DNA from: Nocardia anaemiae NBRC 100462
GTDB lineage: Bacteria; Actinomycetota; Actinomycetes; Mycobacteriales; Mycobacteriaceae
Direction: 5' to 3'
NCBI RefSeq assembly: GCF_001612725.1
Contig: NZ_BDAZ01000008.1
Span: 388,804 to 452,803 of the forward strand
Length of the DNA: 64,000 bases
The position numbers and the translations under genes were made by a program. The number at the start of each line of letters is the position of its first letter. Position 1 is the stretch's first letter. Shown here one piece after another: positions 56,201 to 64,000 of the stretch. The notes beneath the pieces were generated by a model, which saw only the letters and a program-made list of their open reading frames with translations, had not been told where the DNA came from and did no database searches.

Positions 56201-59200
56201 GCCGTCGAGCGCACCGGGTTCAGCAGGTCGACCAGTCGCTCGAACGGAATGTCGGCGTGGGCGAAGGCCTGTAGATCGGCATCCTTCGTATGTGCCAGCA
56301 GCGCAGTGAAACTCGATGCGCCGGGTACCTCGCTGCGCAGCACCAGGGTATTGACGAACATGCCGATCACATCGTCGAGTTCGGCCGCACCACGACCGGC
56401 GACCGGGGTACCGATGGCGATGCCATCGGTGCCGGACAACCGCGCGAGCAAGACCGCGAATGCGGTGTGCACGACCATGAACATGGTCGCCTTCTCCGCA
56501 CGGGCGAGTTCCGCCAGCCCACGGTGCAATTCGGTGTCGATCGAGAAACCCACCCGACCACCGCGGAAGGATTGCGTCGTCGGACGCGGCCTATCCGCGG
56601 GGAGATTCAGCTCGTCCGGCATCCCGGCGAGTGTGTTGCGCCAGTAGTTCGCCTGGGCCGTGATGATGCTGTCCGGATCGGCTTCGGACCCGAGCACCTC
56701 GCGCTGCCAGATGCTGAAATCGGCGTACTGCACCGGAAGTGGCGCCCAGGCCGGTGTCGCACCGGCCGAGCGGGATGCGTAGGCGACCATCAGATCGCGG
56801 GTCAGCGGTCCCATGGACCAGCCATCCGCGCTGATGTGATGTGCCACCAGCACGAGCACATGTTCGTCGGGCTCGACCTGTAAGAGCTCGGCCCGCACCG
56901 GAACCTCGGCCGTCACATCGAATCCGGCCGAGGCGGTCGCGATGACATGCATGGGCAGTTCGGCCGCGCTGACCGGCACCGGCGTCAGATCCGGCAGCGC
57001 CTGTTCGGCGGGCAGGATCAATTGCACAGGGCCGTCATCGGTCTGTGGATACACGGTGCGCAGCACCTCGTGCCGCTCGATCAGATCCGCGACGGCCAGC
57101 TCGAGCGCGACCAGATCCAGCGCACCGGTCAGCCGCACGGCGGCCGGAATATTGTTCACCGCCGAGGATGGATCGAGCTGGTTGAGGAACCACATCCGCT
57201 GCTGCGCCATCGACAGCGGAATCCGCTCCGGACGCGGACCGGCGGTCAGCGCGCGGCGATCACCGGATCCGGCATGCCGCTCGATCCGGACCGCGAGCCC
57301 GCCGACCATCGACGCCTCGAACAGGGTCCGCACCGGCACCCGCCCGCCGATGGCGGCACCGAGCCGGGCCACCACCTGGGTCGCGATCAGCGAATTACCG
57401 CCGAGTGCGAAGAAGTCGTCATCGACGCCGACCCGCGCCAAGCCGAGTACATCGCCGAAGACGCCCGCCACGATCTCCTCGACCGGTGTTGCCGGGGCCC
57501 GGAATTCGTGGCTCGCGAAGGCGGGTTCCGGCAGCGACTTTCGATCCAGCTTGCCGCTGGTATTCAGGGGGAACGAGTCGAGTGCCACGATGGCGGCCGG
57601 AATCATGTATGCCGGAAGGGTGCCCGCGATCGCGGTCAGCAGTTCGGTCTGATCGATCCGGTGACCGGGGGTCGGTACCGCATACGCGACCAGCTGGTCG
57701 CCCAGCGCCGACGGCAGCACGGCCGCAACGGCCTGGCTCACCGAAGCCTGTGCCAGCAGTGCCGTTTCGATCTCGCCGAGTTCGATGCGCTGGCCGCGGA
57801 ATTTGACCTGGAAGTCGGTGCGACCGAGGTAATCGAGCACACCGGTCGCGCGCTGGACGACCAGGTCACCGGTGCGGTACATGCGGGTGCCGTCGCCGAA
57901 TGGGTTGGCAACGAACCGGTCCGAGGTCAGATCGGGTCGGCGAACATAGCCGCGGGCCAGCTGGTCACCGGCCAGGTACAGCTCACCGGCCACACCCGTT
58001 GGCACCGGATGCAGTCGCGCATCCAGCACGTATGCCTGGGTGTTCCACTGCGGCAGGCCGATCGGGACACTGGGGCGGTCATTGCCGCGCGCCTGCCAGT
58101 AGGTCACCGAGACCGCGGCCTCGGTGGGGCCATAGAGGTTGTGCACGCGGGCATTCGAGATGGCGCGCACCGCGTCGACGGTTTCCGGCGGCAGCGTCTC
58201 GCCGATCACGAAGATGTCCCGCAGCGTCGGGCAGGAGCCCGCCGGGGTGTGCGCGGCGAAGACGGTCAGCATCGACGGGACGAAGTCGGTGACCGTAACG
58301 CCCTGTGCGGCAATGGTTTCCGCGATATAGGCCGGGTCGCGGTGGCCGTCGTGGGTGGCGACGACCAGCTTCGCGCCCGCGCGCAGCGGCATGAAATAGC
58401 CCCACAGCGAGACGTCGAAGGTGGTCGCGGTCTTCTGAAAGTACACATCGCCGACGCCGAGCGGATACTCCGCCAGCATCCAGGTGATCTGGTTGTGGAT
58501 CGCCGCATGCGATATCGCCACACCCTTGGGGCGACCGGTCGAGCCCGAGGTGAAGATGACGTAGGCCGGGTTCTCCGGACGCACCGGTCGCAGCAGTTCA
58601 TCCGCGCGCACCGGGTTCGCGTCGAATTCGTCCAGCTCCAAGTCATCCAGGTGCAATACCGGCGTATCACCTGGCATAGCAACAGCATCCGTGGTCGTGG
58701 TCAGCACAGCCGCGGGCTGGGCAGTATCCAGAATGTGCGCGATCCGCTCCGCCGGATGATCCGGATCCAGCGGCACATACGCGCCACCGGCCGTCACGAT
58801 CGCGTACATCCCGACGACCAGCTCCAGCGAACGCCGGATCGCCAAGCCGACCAGGGATTCCGTACCGACGCCGCGCTCGATCAGCAGCCGCGCCAAACGG
58901 TTGACCCGCTGATCGAATTCGCGATAGGTGAGCGTCGTGTCGTGGTAGACCACCGCGATCGCATCGGGATGGTCCGCGACCGCTCGGCGATAGCTGTCCA
59001 GCAGCAGTTCCGGGGCCACCGGATGGGCAGTCTGGTTCCACTCGAACAGGATTCGCTGCCGCTCCGCCGGTGCCAGCAGGTCGAGTTCACCGACCGGGAT
59101 GCGCGGTGCGGCGATGATCCGGTCGAGCAGGCGGGTGAAGCGTTCCGCGAAGCCCTCGACCGTCGCTTGATCGAAAAGATCCTTCGCGTAGACGAATTGA

Positions 59201-62200
59201 CCGGCGATACCGGCTGGCACGCCGTTCGCATCGTAGGCGTCGCTCACGATGAGGTTCAGATCGAACTGCGCCACCTGGATGTCGATGCCGACACCGGAGA
59301 CGGTGAGGCCGGGCAGTTCGAGACTGGACTGCGCCAGATTCTGGAAGGACAGTCCGACCTGGAACAGCGGATGCCGCGCGGTCGAGCGAACCGGGTTGAG
59401 CACCTCGACCAGCCGCTCGAACGGGATATCCGCATGCGCGAAGGCCCGGATATCGGCTTCTCGCTGACGCGCGGTCAGCTCGGTGAAGCTCGCACCGGCA
59501 TCCACTCGGGTGCGGAACACCAGGGTATTGACGAACATGCCGATCAGATCGTCCAGCGCGGAATCACCGCGACCGGACACCGGAGTACCGATGGCAATGT
59601 CATCGGTGCCGGAGAGCCGCGCCAGCAGCACGGCAAGCGCGGTGTGCACGACCATGAACAGCGTCGCGCCCTCGGCACGGGCCAATTCGATGAGACCACG
59701 GTGGGTTTCGGGATCGATGCGCACCTCGACGGTGCCGCCAGCGAAGGACTGCACCGCGGGACGCAGCCGGTCCGCGGGCAGATCCAGCTGTTCGGGCAGA
59801 TCGGCCAGTGCGTCGCGCCAGTAGGCGATCTGCTCGGCCGCCAGCGATTCCGGATCGTCCTCGCTCCCGAGCACTTCGCGCTGCCAGATGCTGTAGTCCG
59901 CGTACTGCACACTCAGCGGCGCCCAGCCGGGCGCGGCATTCGCAGAACGGGCCGCATACGCCAGCATCAGATCGCGGGTCAGCGGTGCGACCGAAGAGCC
60001 GTCACCGGCAATGTGATGCACCACCAGTGCGAGCACATATTCGTGTTCGATGTCGGTGTCCGCGGAGCCCGGTGGAGCCACGCCAGCGGCAGCGCCCGCA
60101 CCCACGCCACCTACAGCCTCACCATCGGCGGCACCAACCGCACCGGCAGCACCAAGCACACCCGCCGCATCAACCGCTCCGACAGCACCTGTGGCACCTG
60201 CGGCACTCGCCGCATCAACCGCTGGGACGGCACCTGCGGCACCGGCAGCACCCACCGCACCGGCAGCACCAAGCGCACCGGCCGCATCAACCGCTCCGGC
60301 GGCACCTGCATCGCCGACAGCACCGACGACAGCATCCTCAGAGCCCGCCGCCACGCCACCTACCGCCTCCGAGCCCGTCGCACCAGCACCAGCACCAGCA
60401 CCAGCACCAGCCACATCGAACAGCACAACCCGGACCGGCACGTCACTGGTGACATCGAAGATCGTCGAAGTCAGCTCCACGACAGCGGATTCGAGTTCAT
60501 CCGGCGCGACCTCGCGTACCTCCAATGTCGGCACGTCCCCGTCCGAGGGCAGGATCAGCTGAACCGGACCCGCATCGGTCTGCGGGTAGATGGTGCGCAG
60601 GATCTCGTGCCGCTCGACCACATCGGCGACCGCCTGGCGCAGCGCCACCACATCGAGGGTGCCGGTGAGTCGCACGGCGATCGGAATGTTGTAGGCCGAG
60701 GAGTCGGTGTCGAACCGGTTGAGGAACCACATCCGCTGCTGGGCCAGTGACAGCGGAATGTGTTGCGGCCGTTGGCCTGCCGTCAATGCCTTGCGACCGC
60801 CCGTACCGGCGAGCCGTTCCACTTCGGCGGCGAGTTCGGCGACCGTGGATGCATCGAAGAGCACCCGCACGGGAACCCGGGTATCCAGTGCCGCACCGAG
60901 ACGCGCCACCAATTGCGTTGCCAGCAGCGAATTTCCACCGAGCGCGAAGAAATCGTCGTCCAGGCCGAGGTACCGACCGTCATCGGCGCCGATACGCAGC
61001 ACCGCGGCGAAGGTGCCCGCCACGATCTGTTCGGTATGGGTCTTCGGCGCACGGAAGGCGGCTTGCTCGAAGACCGGTTCCGGTAAGGCCTTTCGATCCA
61101 ATTTGCCGACCGGAGTCATTGGGATCTCATCGAGCACGACAATCGCGGACGGCACCATATGCGACGGCAGCCGCCGCGCCGCATGCTCGACGAGCACACT
61201 GGGCTCGATGACCCGGCCGGGCACCGGCAGCACATAGGACACCAGGATCGTGACACCTGCGTCGCTCTGCCTGCCAACGGTGATCGCGAACTCCACATCG
61301 GCGTGCCCGCCGAGCACGGCATCGATCTCACCGAGTTCGATGCGATAGCCGCGGATCTTCACCTGGAAGTCCGAGCGGCCGACGTATTCCAGCGCCCACG
61401 GTATCGACGGCAGCGCCGCATTGCCCGCCCGTACTTCCGGTTCGGCGAACCAGCGCACCACGTCACCGGTGCGGTACATTCGCGCCCCCGGTTCCCCCCA
61501 CGGATCGGCCACGAAACGCTCCGCGGAAAGCCCCGGACGGTTGTGGTACCCACGTGCCAATGCGCCACCCGACAGATACAGCTCCCCCGCCACGCCCGGC
61601 GGGACCGGGTTCAGCCGAGCATCCAGCACCAGCGCCGACATGCCGTATACCGGTGTACCGATGGTGATCGGCTCACCCGCGCGCAGTGTCGCGTAGGAAG
61701 CGATGACCGTGGCCTCGGTCGGGCCGTAGCCGTTGTAGTACCTGCGACCCGGCTGCCACTTGCCGAGCAGCTCAGGTGTGGTGGCATCGCCGCAGACCAT
61801 GAGCATTTCGAGCTGATCCAGCCCGACCGGATCCACCGAGCCGAGCACCGCCGGGGTAATGATCGAATGCGTGACCTGCTCGGCGCGCAGCAGATCGCCC
61901 AGTTCCGGACCGCCGATGACGGCCGCGGGCACGATCACCACTGTCGCGCCGACCGAAAGTCCGACCAGCCATTCCAGCACCGACACGTCGAAGCTCGGTG
62001 AACAGATATGCAGGAGCCGATGCTTCGGCTCCAGCCGATACAGGCCGACCGAGTGGTCGACCAGGCCGCCGAGTCCGGTGTGGGTCACGGCGACGCCCTT
62101 GGGCATACCGGTAGAGCCCGAGGTGTAGATCACGTAGGCCACATGATGCGGCCGCAGCGGCATGATCCGGTCGGCGTCGGTGATGGGCGCGGCGGATCGG

Positions 62201-64000
62201 GCGGCGCACAGGGCATCGGTCTCGGCATCGTCGAGCGCGAGCCATTGCACATCGGCGGGCAGCTCGCCCAGGTATTCCGAAGCGGTGAGCCCGACGAGCG
62301 CACCCGAATCGGTCAGCATGTGCCGCACCCGATCCACCGGGTAATTCGGGTCGACCGGCACATGCGCGCCACCGGCCTTCGACACCGCCAACACCGCGGC
62401 CACCATCTGATAGGAGCGCGGAAGTGCGAGTGCCACAAGGCTTTCCGGACCCACACCACGATCGATCAGCACCCTGGCCAACCGCGACGAGTACTCATCG
62501 AGTTCGCGATAGCTGATCGACCGGCCCTGGTAGCGAATGGCCGTACGATCCGCACCGCGACGCAACCCGCGCGTCAGCAGATCGGGCAGCAGCCCGGCAG
62601 CCGTCACATGAGCCGGATGCACCCGGGTCAGGAATTTCGCCTCGGATTCGGCCAGCAGCGGCAGATCGCCCATCGGCAGGTCCGGCCGGGCTGTGATCGC
62701 CTCGAGCAGCCGCACGAACCGATCGGCGAAAACCCGCACGGTGGACTCGTCGAATAGATCACGCGCGAAGGAGAACACCGCGTACATGCCCTCGGTAGCG
62801 CCCGGCAGCTCGGTAATCGCCAGCGACAGGTCGAATTTCGCGGTATCGATAGCGAGATCGACGGTGTCGACACGCAATTCGGGCAGCTCGAACGAGTTGT
62901 CCGGCAAGTTCTGGAACGACAGCGCCACCTGGAACAGCGGATGCCGCGCCGTGGACCGCTCCGGATTCAGCAGATCGACCAGCCGCTCGAACGGAATATC
63001 GGCATGCGCGAAGGCCTGTAGATCAGCGTCGCGCACCACCGAAAGCAATTCCGTGAAGGTCGCACCGCCGCGCACCGGGGTCCGCAGCACCAGCGTATTG
63101 ACGAACATGCCGATGACATCGTCCAATTCGGCCGCACCACGACCGGCGACCGGCGTGCCCACCGCGATGTCCTCGGTGCCGGATAGGCGCGCCAGGAATA
63201 TCGCGAGCGCGGTGTGCACAACCATGAAGATCGTCGCGTTCTGTTCGCGACCGATCTCCCGCAGCCTGCGATGCACTCGCGGATCGACCGTGAAACCCAC
63301 TGTGCCACCGGCGAATGACTGTGTCGTAGGGCGTGGCCGGTCGGCGGGCAGGTTCAACTCGTCGGGAAGTCCGGCCAGCGCCGTGCGCCAGAACTCGGCC
63401 TGCGCGGTGATCAGGCTCTGCGGATCGTCCTCGGAACCGAGCACTTCCCGTTGCCAGAGACTGAAGTCCGCGTACTGCACCGGCAGCGGCTGCCAGGCAG
63501 GCGGTGTACCGGCCGCGCGCGCGGCGTAGGCGAGCATGAGGTCGCGGGTCATCGGTCCCATCGACCAGCCGTCCGCGCTGATGTGATGGGCGACGAAGAC
63601 GAGCACGTACTCGTCCGCGGGCGCGTCCACCCGGAACAGCGCACCGCGCAGCGGCACCTGATCGGTGACATCGAATCCGGCGGTGATGATCTCCACGACC
63701 TTCGCGTGCACGGCATCCGGGGCGACCCGCTGCGGGGACAGATCCGGAACCGCCTGTGCCGCAGGCACGATCACCTGATGTGCGACACCGTCCCGGTCGG
63801 CCGGATAGACGGTACGAAGCGTTTCGTGCCGCTCCACCAGATCCGCGACGGCCTGCTGCAATGCGGCGGTATCCAGCGCACCCGTCAGCCGGACCGCGAC
63901 CGGCAGATTGTTCACCGCCGATTCGGTATCGAATTGGTTGAGGAACCACATCCGCTGCTGTGCCAGCGACAGCGGAATATGTTCCGGCCGTGGACCTGCC
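53278..64000 (-). CDS. Non-ribosomal peptide synthetase, partial, (C-A-PCP)x3-TE
   Basis: The gene continues beyond the right edge; the first in-window residues [15 protein letters not shown] lead into a condensation domain. Visible order: C (HHISADG near 63580), A (SGSTGMPKG near 62110), PCP (60930), C (HHIAGDG near 60010), A (58540), PCP (57400), C (56830), A (55360), PCP (54230) and TE (GWSLGG near 53815; THELM near 53350). All visible C domains keep HHxxxDG and no epimerase is present. The second C domain has a 110-residue Gly/Ala/Val insertion. The stop is 226 bp before the next NRPS start. The peptide product is unknown. Confidence 0.95.
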   Translation of the reverse strand, partial: AGPRPEHIPLSLAQQRMWFLNQFDTESAVNNLPVAVRLTGALDTAALQQAVADLVERHETLRTVYPADRDGVAHQVIVPAAQAVPDLSPQRVAPDAVHAKVVEIITAGFDVTDQVPLRGALFRVDAPADEYVLVFVAHHISADGWSMGPMTRDLMLAYAARAAGTPPAWQPLPVQYADFSLWQREVLGSEDDPQSLITAQAEFWRTALAGLPDELNLPADRPRPTTQSFAGGTVGFTVDPRVHRRLREIGREQNATIFMVVHTALAIFLARLSGTEDIAVGTPVAGRGAAELDDVIGMFVNTLVLRTPVRGGATFTELLSVVRDADLQAFAHADIPFERLVDLLNPERSTARHPLFQVALSFQNLPDNSFELPELRVDTVDLAIDTAKFDLSLAITELPGATEGMYAVFSFARDLFDESTVRVFADRFVRLLEAITARPDLPMGDLPLLAESEAKFLTRVHPAHVTAAGLLPDLLTRGLRRGADRTAIRYQGRSISYRELDEYSSRLARVLIDRGVGPESLVALALPRSYQMVAAVLAVSKAGGAHVPVDPNYPVDRVRHMLTDSGALVGLTASEYLGELPADVQWLALDDAETDALCAARSAAPITDADRIMPLRPHHVAYVIYTSGSTGMPKGVAVTHTGLGGLVDHSVGLYRLEPKHRLLHICSPSFDVSVLEWLVGLSVGATVVIVPAAVIGGPELGDLLRAEQVTHSIITPAVLGSVDPVGLDQLEMLMVCGDATTPELLGKWQPGRRYYNGYGPTEATVIASYATLRAGEPITIGTPVYGMSALVLDARLNPVPPGVAGELYLSGGALARGYHNRPGLSAERFVADPWGEPGARMYRTGDVVRWFAEPEVRAGNAALPSIPWALEYVGRSDFQVKIRGYRIELGEIDAVLGGHADVEFAITVGRQSDAGVTILVSYVLPVPGRVIEPSVLVEHAARRLPSHMVPSAIVVLDEIPMTPVGKLDRKALPEPVFEQAAFRAPKTHTEQIVAGTFAAVLRIGADDGRYLGLDDDFFALGGNSLLATQLVARLGAALDTRVPVRVLFDASTVAELAAEVERLAGTGGRKALTAGQRPQHIPLSLAQQRMWFLNRFDTDSSAYNIPIAVRLTGTLDVVALRQAVADVVERHEILRTIYPQTDAGPVQLILPSDGDVPTLEVREVAPDELESAVVELTSTIFDVTSDVPVRVVLFDVAGAGAGAGAGATGSEAVGGVAAGSEDAVVGAVGDAGAAGAVDAAGALGAAGAVGAAGAAGAVPAVDAASAAGATGAVGAVDAAGVLGAAGAVGAADGEAVGGVGAGAAAGVAPPGSADTDIEHEYVLALVVHHIAGDGSSVAPLTRDLMLAYAARSANAAPGWAPLSVQYADYSIWQREVLGSEDDPESLAAEQIAYWRDALADLPEQLDLPADRLRPAVQSFAGGTVEVRIDPETHRGLIELARAEGATLFMVVHTALAVLLARLSGTDDIAIGTPVSGRGDSALDDLIGMFVNTLVFRTRVDAGASFTELTARQREADIRAFAHADIPFERLVEVLNPVRSTARHPLFQVGLSFQNLAQSSLELPGLTVSGVGIDIQVAQFDLNLIVSDAYDANGVPAGIAGQFVYAKDLFDQATVEGFAERFTRLLDRIIAAPRIPVGELDLLAPAERQRILFEWNQTAHPVAPELLLDSYRRAVADHPDAIAVVYHDTTLTYREFDQRVNRLARLLIERGVGTESLVGLAIRRSLELVVGMYAIVTAGGAYVPLDPDHPAERIAHILDTAQPAAVLTTTTDAVAMPGDTPVLHLDDLELDEFDANPVRADELLRPVRPENPAYVIFTSGSTGRPKGVAISHAAIHNQITWMLAEYPLGVGDVYFQKTATTFDVSLWGYFMPLRAGAKLVVATHDGHRDPAYIAETIAAQGVTVTDFVPSMLTVFAAHTPAGSCPTLRDIFVIGETLPPETVDAVRAISNARVHNLYGPTEAAVSVTYWQARGNDRPSVPIGLPQWNTQAYVLDARLHPVPTGVAGELYLAGDQLARGYVRRPDLTSDRFVANPFGDGTRMYRTGDLVVQRATGVLDYLGRTDFQVKFRGQRIELGEIETALLAQASVSQAVAAVLPSALGDQLVAYAVPTPGHRIDQTELLTAIAGTLPAYMIPAAIVALDSFPLNTSGKLDRKSLPEPAFASHEFRAPATPVEEIVAGVFGDVLGLARVGVDDDFFALGGNSLIATQVVARLGAAIGGRVPVRTLFEASMVGGLAVRIERHAGSGDRRALTAGPRPERIPLSMAQQRMWFLNQLDPSSAVNNIPAAVRLTGALDLVALELAVADLIERHEVLRTVYPQTDDGPVQLILPAEQALPDLTPVPVSAAELPMHVIATASAGFDVTAEVPVRAELLQVEPDEHVLVLVAHHISADGWSMGPLTRDLMVAYASRSAGATPAWAPLPVQYADFSIWQREVLGSEADPDSIITAQANYWRNTLAGMPDELNLPADRPRPTTQSFRGGRVGFSIDTELHRGLAELARAEKATMFMVVHTAFAVLLARLSGTDGIAIGTPVAGRGAAELDDVIGMFVNTLVLRSEVPGASSFTALLAHTKDADLQAFAHADIPFERLVDLLNPVRSTARHPLFQVMLSFQNLPDTSFELPGLLIGAVDLEIDAAKFDLSLTIQESAQSAGMVAELSFARDLFDEVTVQGFADRFVGLLEQIVARPDAPVGDIDLLSDTERAEVLWRWNDTDHELGAVGTLVDEFARQAAATPDAVAIVDGATGTSPVSSSLTYAEFGARVHRLARRLIDAGVGPERLVALALRRSVDFVVAAYAVQEAGGGYVPLDLEQPAERIGHVLESAAPVCVLTTSRDDFTTDLPTLTIDELDLCGYSDEPVTERIPPLRPSNTAYVIFTSGSTGRPKGVAVPHSAVLNQIRWITGEYGIGADDIVLFKTPATFDVSVWELFGPLSTGGRIVVAAPEGHRDPQYLAEVIAAEQVTMTSFVPSMLTVFAGAVEASALVSLRTLLIAGEAFSADAVRAIRKVSSAELYNLYGPTEFAVHATHSPVAADIEGAVPIGLPVWNARAYVLDARLHPVPSGVAGELYLAGAQLARGYAGRTDLTADRFVANPFGAPGSRMYRTGDLVTRRADGAIGYLGRTDFQVKLRGLRIELGEVETALTAHESVAQAVVVVRSDQLVAYVVPATTVDAEALRTHVAEHLPSYMVPAAIVELDALPLNPNGKLDRRALPEPVVAPREFRAPTTPLESTVADVFAEVIGVDRVGLDDDFFGLGGNSLLAAQVVSRLRKVTGAQIKVAWFFTEPTVLGISRQIIAALEHGHDYESSSAAALGVILPIRAAGSRPPLFCVHPLAGLSWSYAGLATVLPADQPIYGIQTPALTEDDYHPSSMAEIVRRYVAEIRAVRPEGPYRILGWSLGGKLAHAVATELQSEGAQVELLAILDAYPGGDFTDFRNQIREAFTELGLDASALPAAENLQDIGDEAVAALHAMAVGQGVDVLTPERLRLIYRTAMRTVELESQYRPGVFEGTLEFFRATVDAEARGGRAPADWQPFVSDEIIDRPIGSTHELMTSAEALAEIGPRLAELLETPER
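60055..60412 (-). repeat. In-frame (Gly-Ala-x)n minisatellite in an NRPS condensation domain
   Basis: About 119 codons rich in Gly, Ala and Val, built from tripeptide phrases such as GAV, GAA and GAL plus three copies of a VDAA phrase, interrupt the C domain between VRVVLF and the strand leading to HHIAGDG. The DNA phrase GCCGCATCAACCGCT recurs at 60164, 60209 and 60281, 45 and 72 bp apart. Other C domains here have a loop of under ten residues at this point. Confidence 0.9.

Noticed and set aside
60055..60412. Low-complexity stretch taken as a frameshift or an overlapping plus-strand gene
   Set aside because: The minus-strand frame runs uninterrupted with intact C-domain motifs on both sides; plus-strand frames there are Pro/Thr/Ala shadows.
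56947..60750. 1,267-codon plus-strand open frame opposite the NRPS
   Set aside because: It mirrors the NRPS coding frame; its residue make-up (Arg/Gln/His/Gly-rich) is that of an antisense shadow.

Overview
The window reads as chromosomal DNA of a high-GC mycolic-acid actinomycete, most probably a Nocardia. The evidence is the GC-rich codon use, MbtG/NbtG-type siderophore genes under IdeR-like iron boxes, MTB12-like and antigen-85-like secreted proteins, an MMPL transporter, and an S10 ribosomal operon that ends at rpsQ as in mycobacteria. Species and product names are inference; no database was consulted.

Layout. 1-4.8 kb is part of a nocobactin/mycobactin-type siderophore locus: the first codons of a ketosynthase, a type II thioesterase, an N-formyltransferase, a lysine N6-hydroxylase, a small secreted protein and a siderophore-interacting flavoprotein, with three IdeR/DtxR-like boxes. 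4.8-10 kb holds a MerR/methyltransferase divergent pair, a sulfotransferase, a small protein, a PPOX-fold protein, an RluA-type pseudouridine synthase and a CPBP membrane protease. 10.3-13.1 kb is a large DUF2637-like membrane protein with a repetitive linker and a C-terminal helix-turn-helix. 13.1-15.9 kb is a divergent MFS/TetR pair bracketed by two direct copies of a 105-bp hairpin repeat. 15.9-18.6 kb is an EXLDI-MMPL operon. 19.4-21.7 kb is an XRE-NUDIX operon with a divergent uncharacterised gene.

21.7-27.0 kb is the S10 operon (rpsJ-rplC-rplD-rplW-rplB-rpsS-rplV-rpsC-rplP-rpmC-rpsQ, minus strand). 27.5-42.3 kb is mixed metabolism and transport: hotdog-fold protein, lycopene-cyclase-like flavoprotein, DrrA/B-type ABC exporter, an ALDH lacking its catalytic Cys, a crotonase, a double-HTH TetR regulator, a flavoprotein, an SDR, an HxlR/quinone oxidoreductase/SnoaL-like set, an NRAMP transporter and an antigen-85-like esterase.

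42.5 kb to the right edge is two giant NRPS genes on the minus strand. The downstream one (3,530 aa) begins directly with an adenylation domain and carries, after its thioesterase, an acidic linker and a degenerate epimerase-like domain. The upstream one runs off the window, shows three C-A-PCP modules plus a thioesterase, and has an approximately 110-residue Gly/Ala/Val repeat inserted in a condensation domain. Together they suggest an uncharacterised peptide pathway. The most unusual items are these two NRPS features, the hairpin repeat around the efflux pair, and the repetitive DUF2637-HTH protein.
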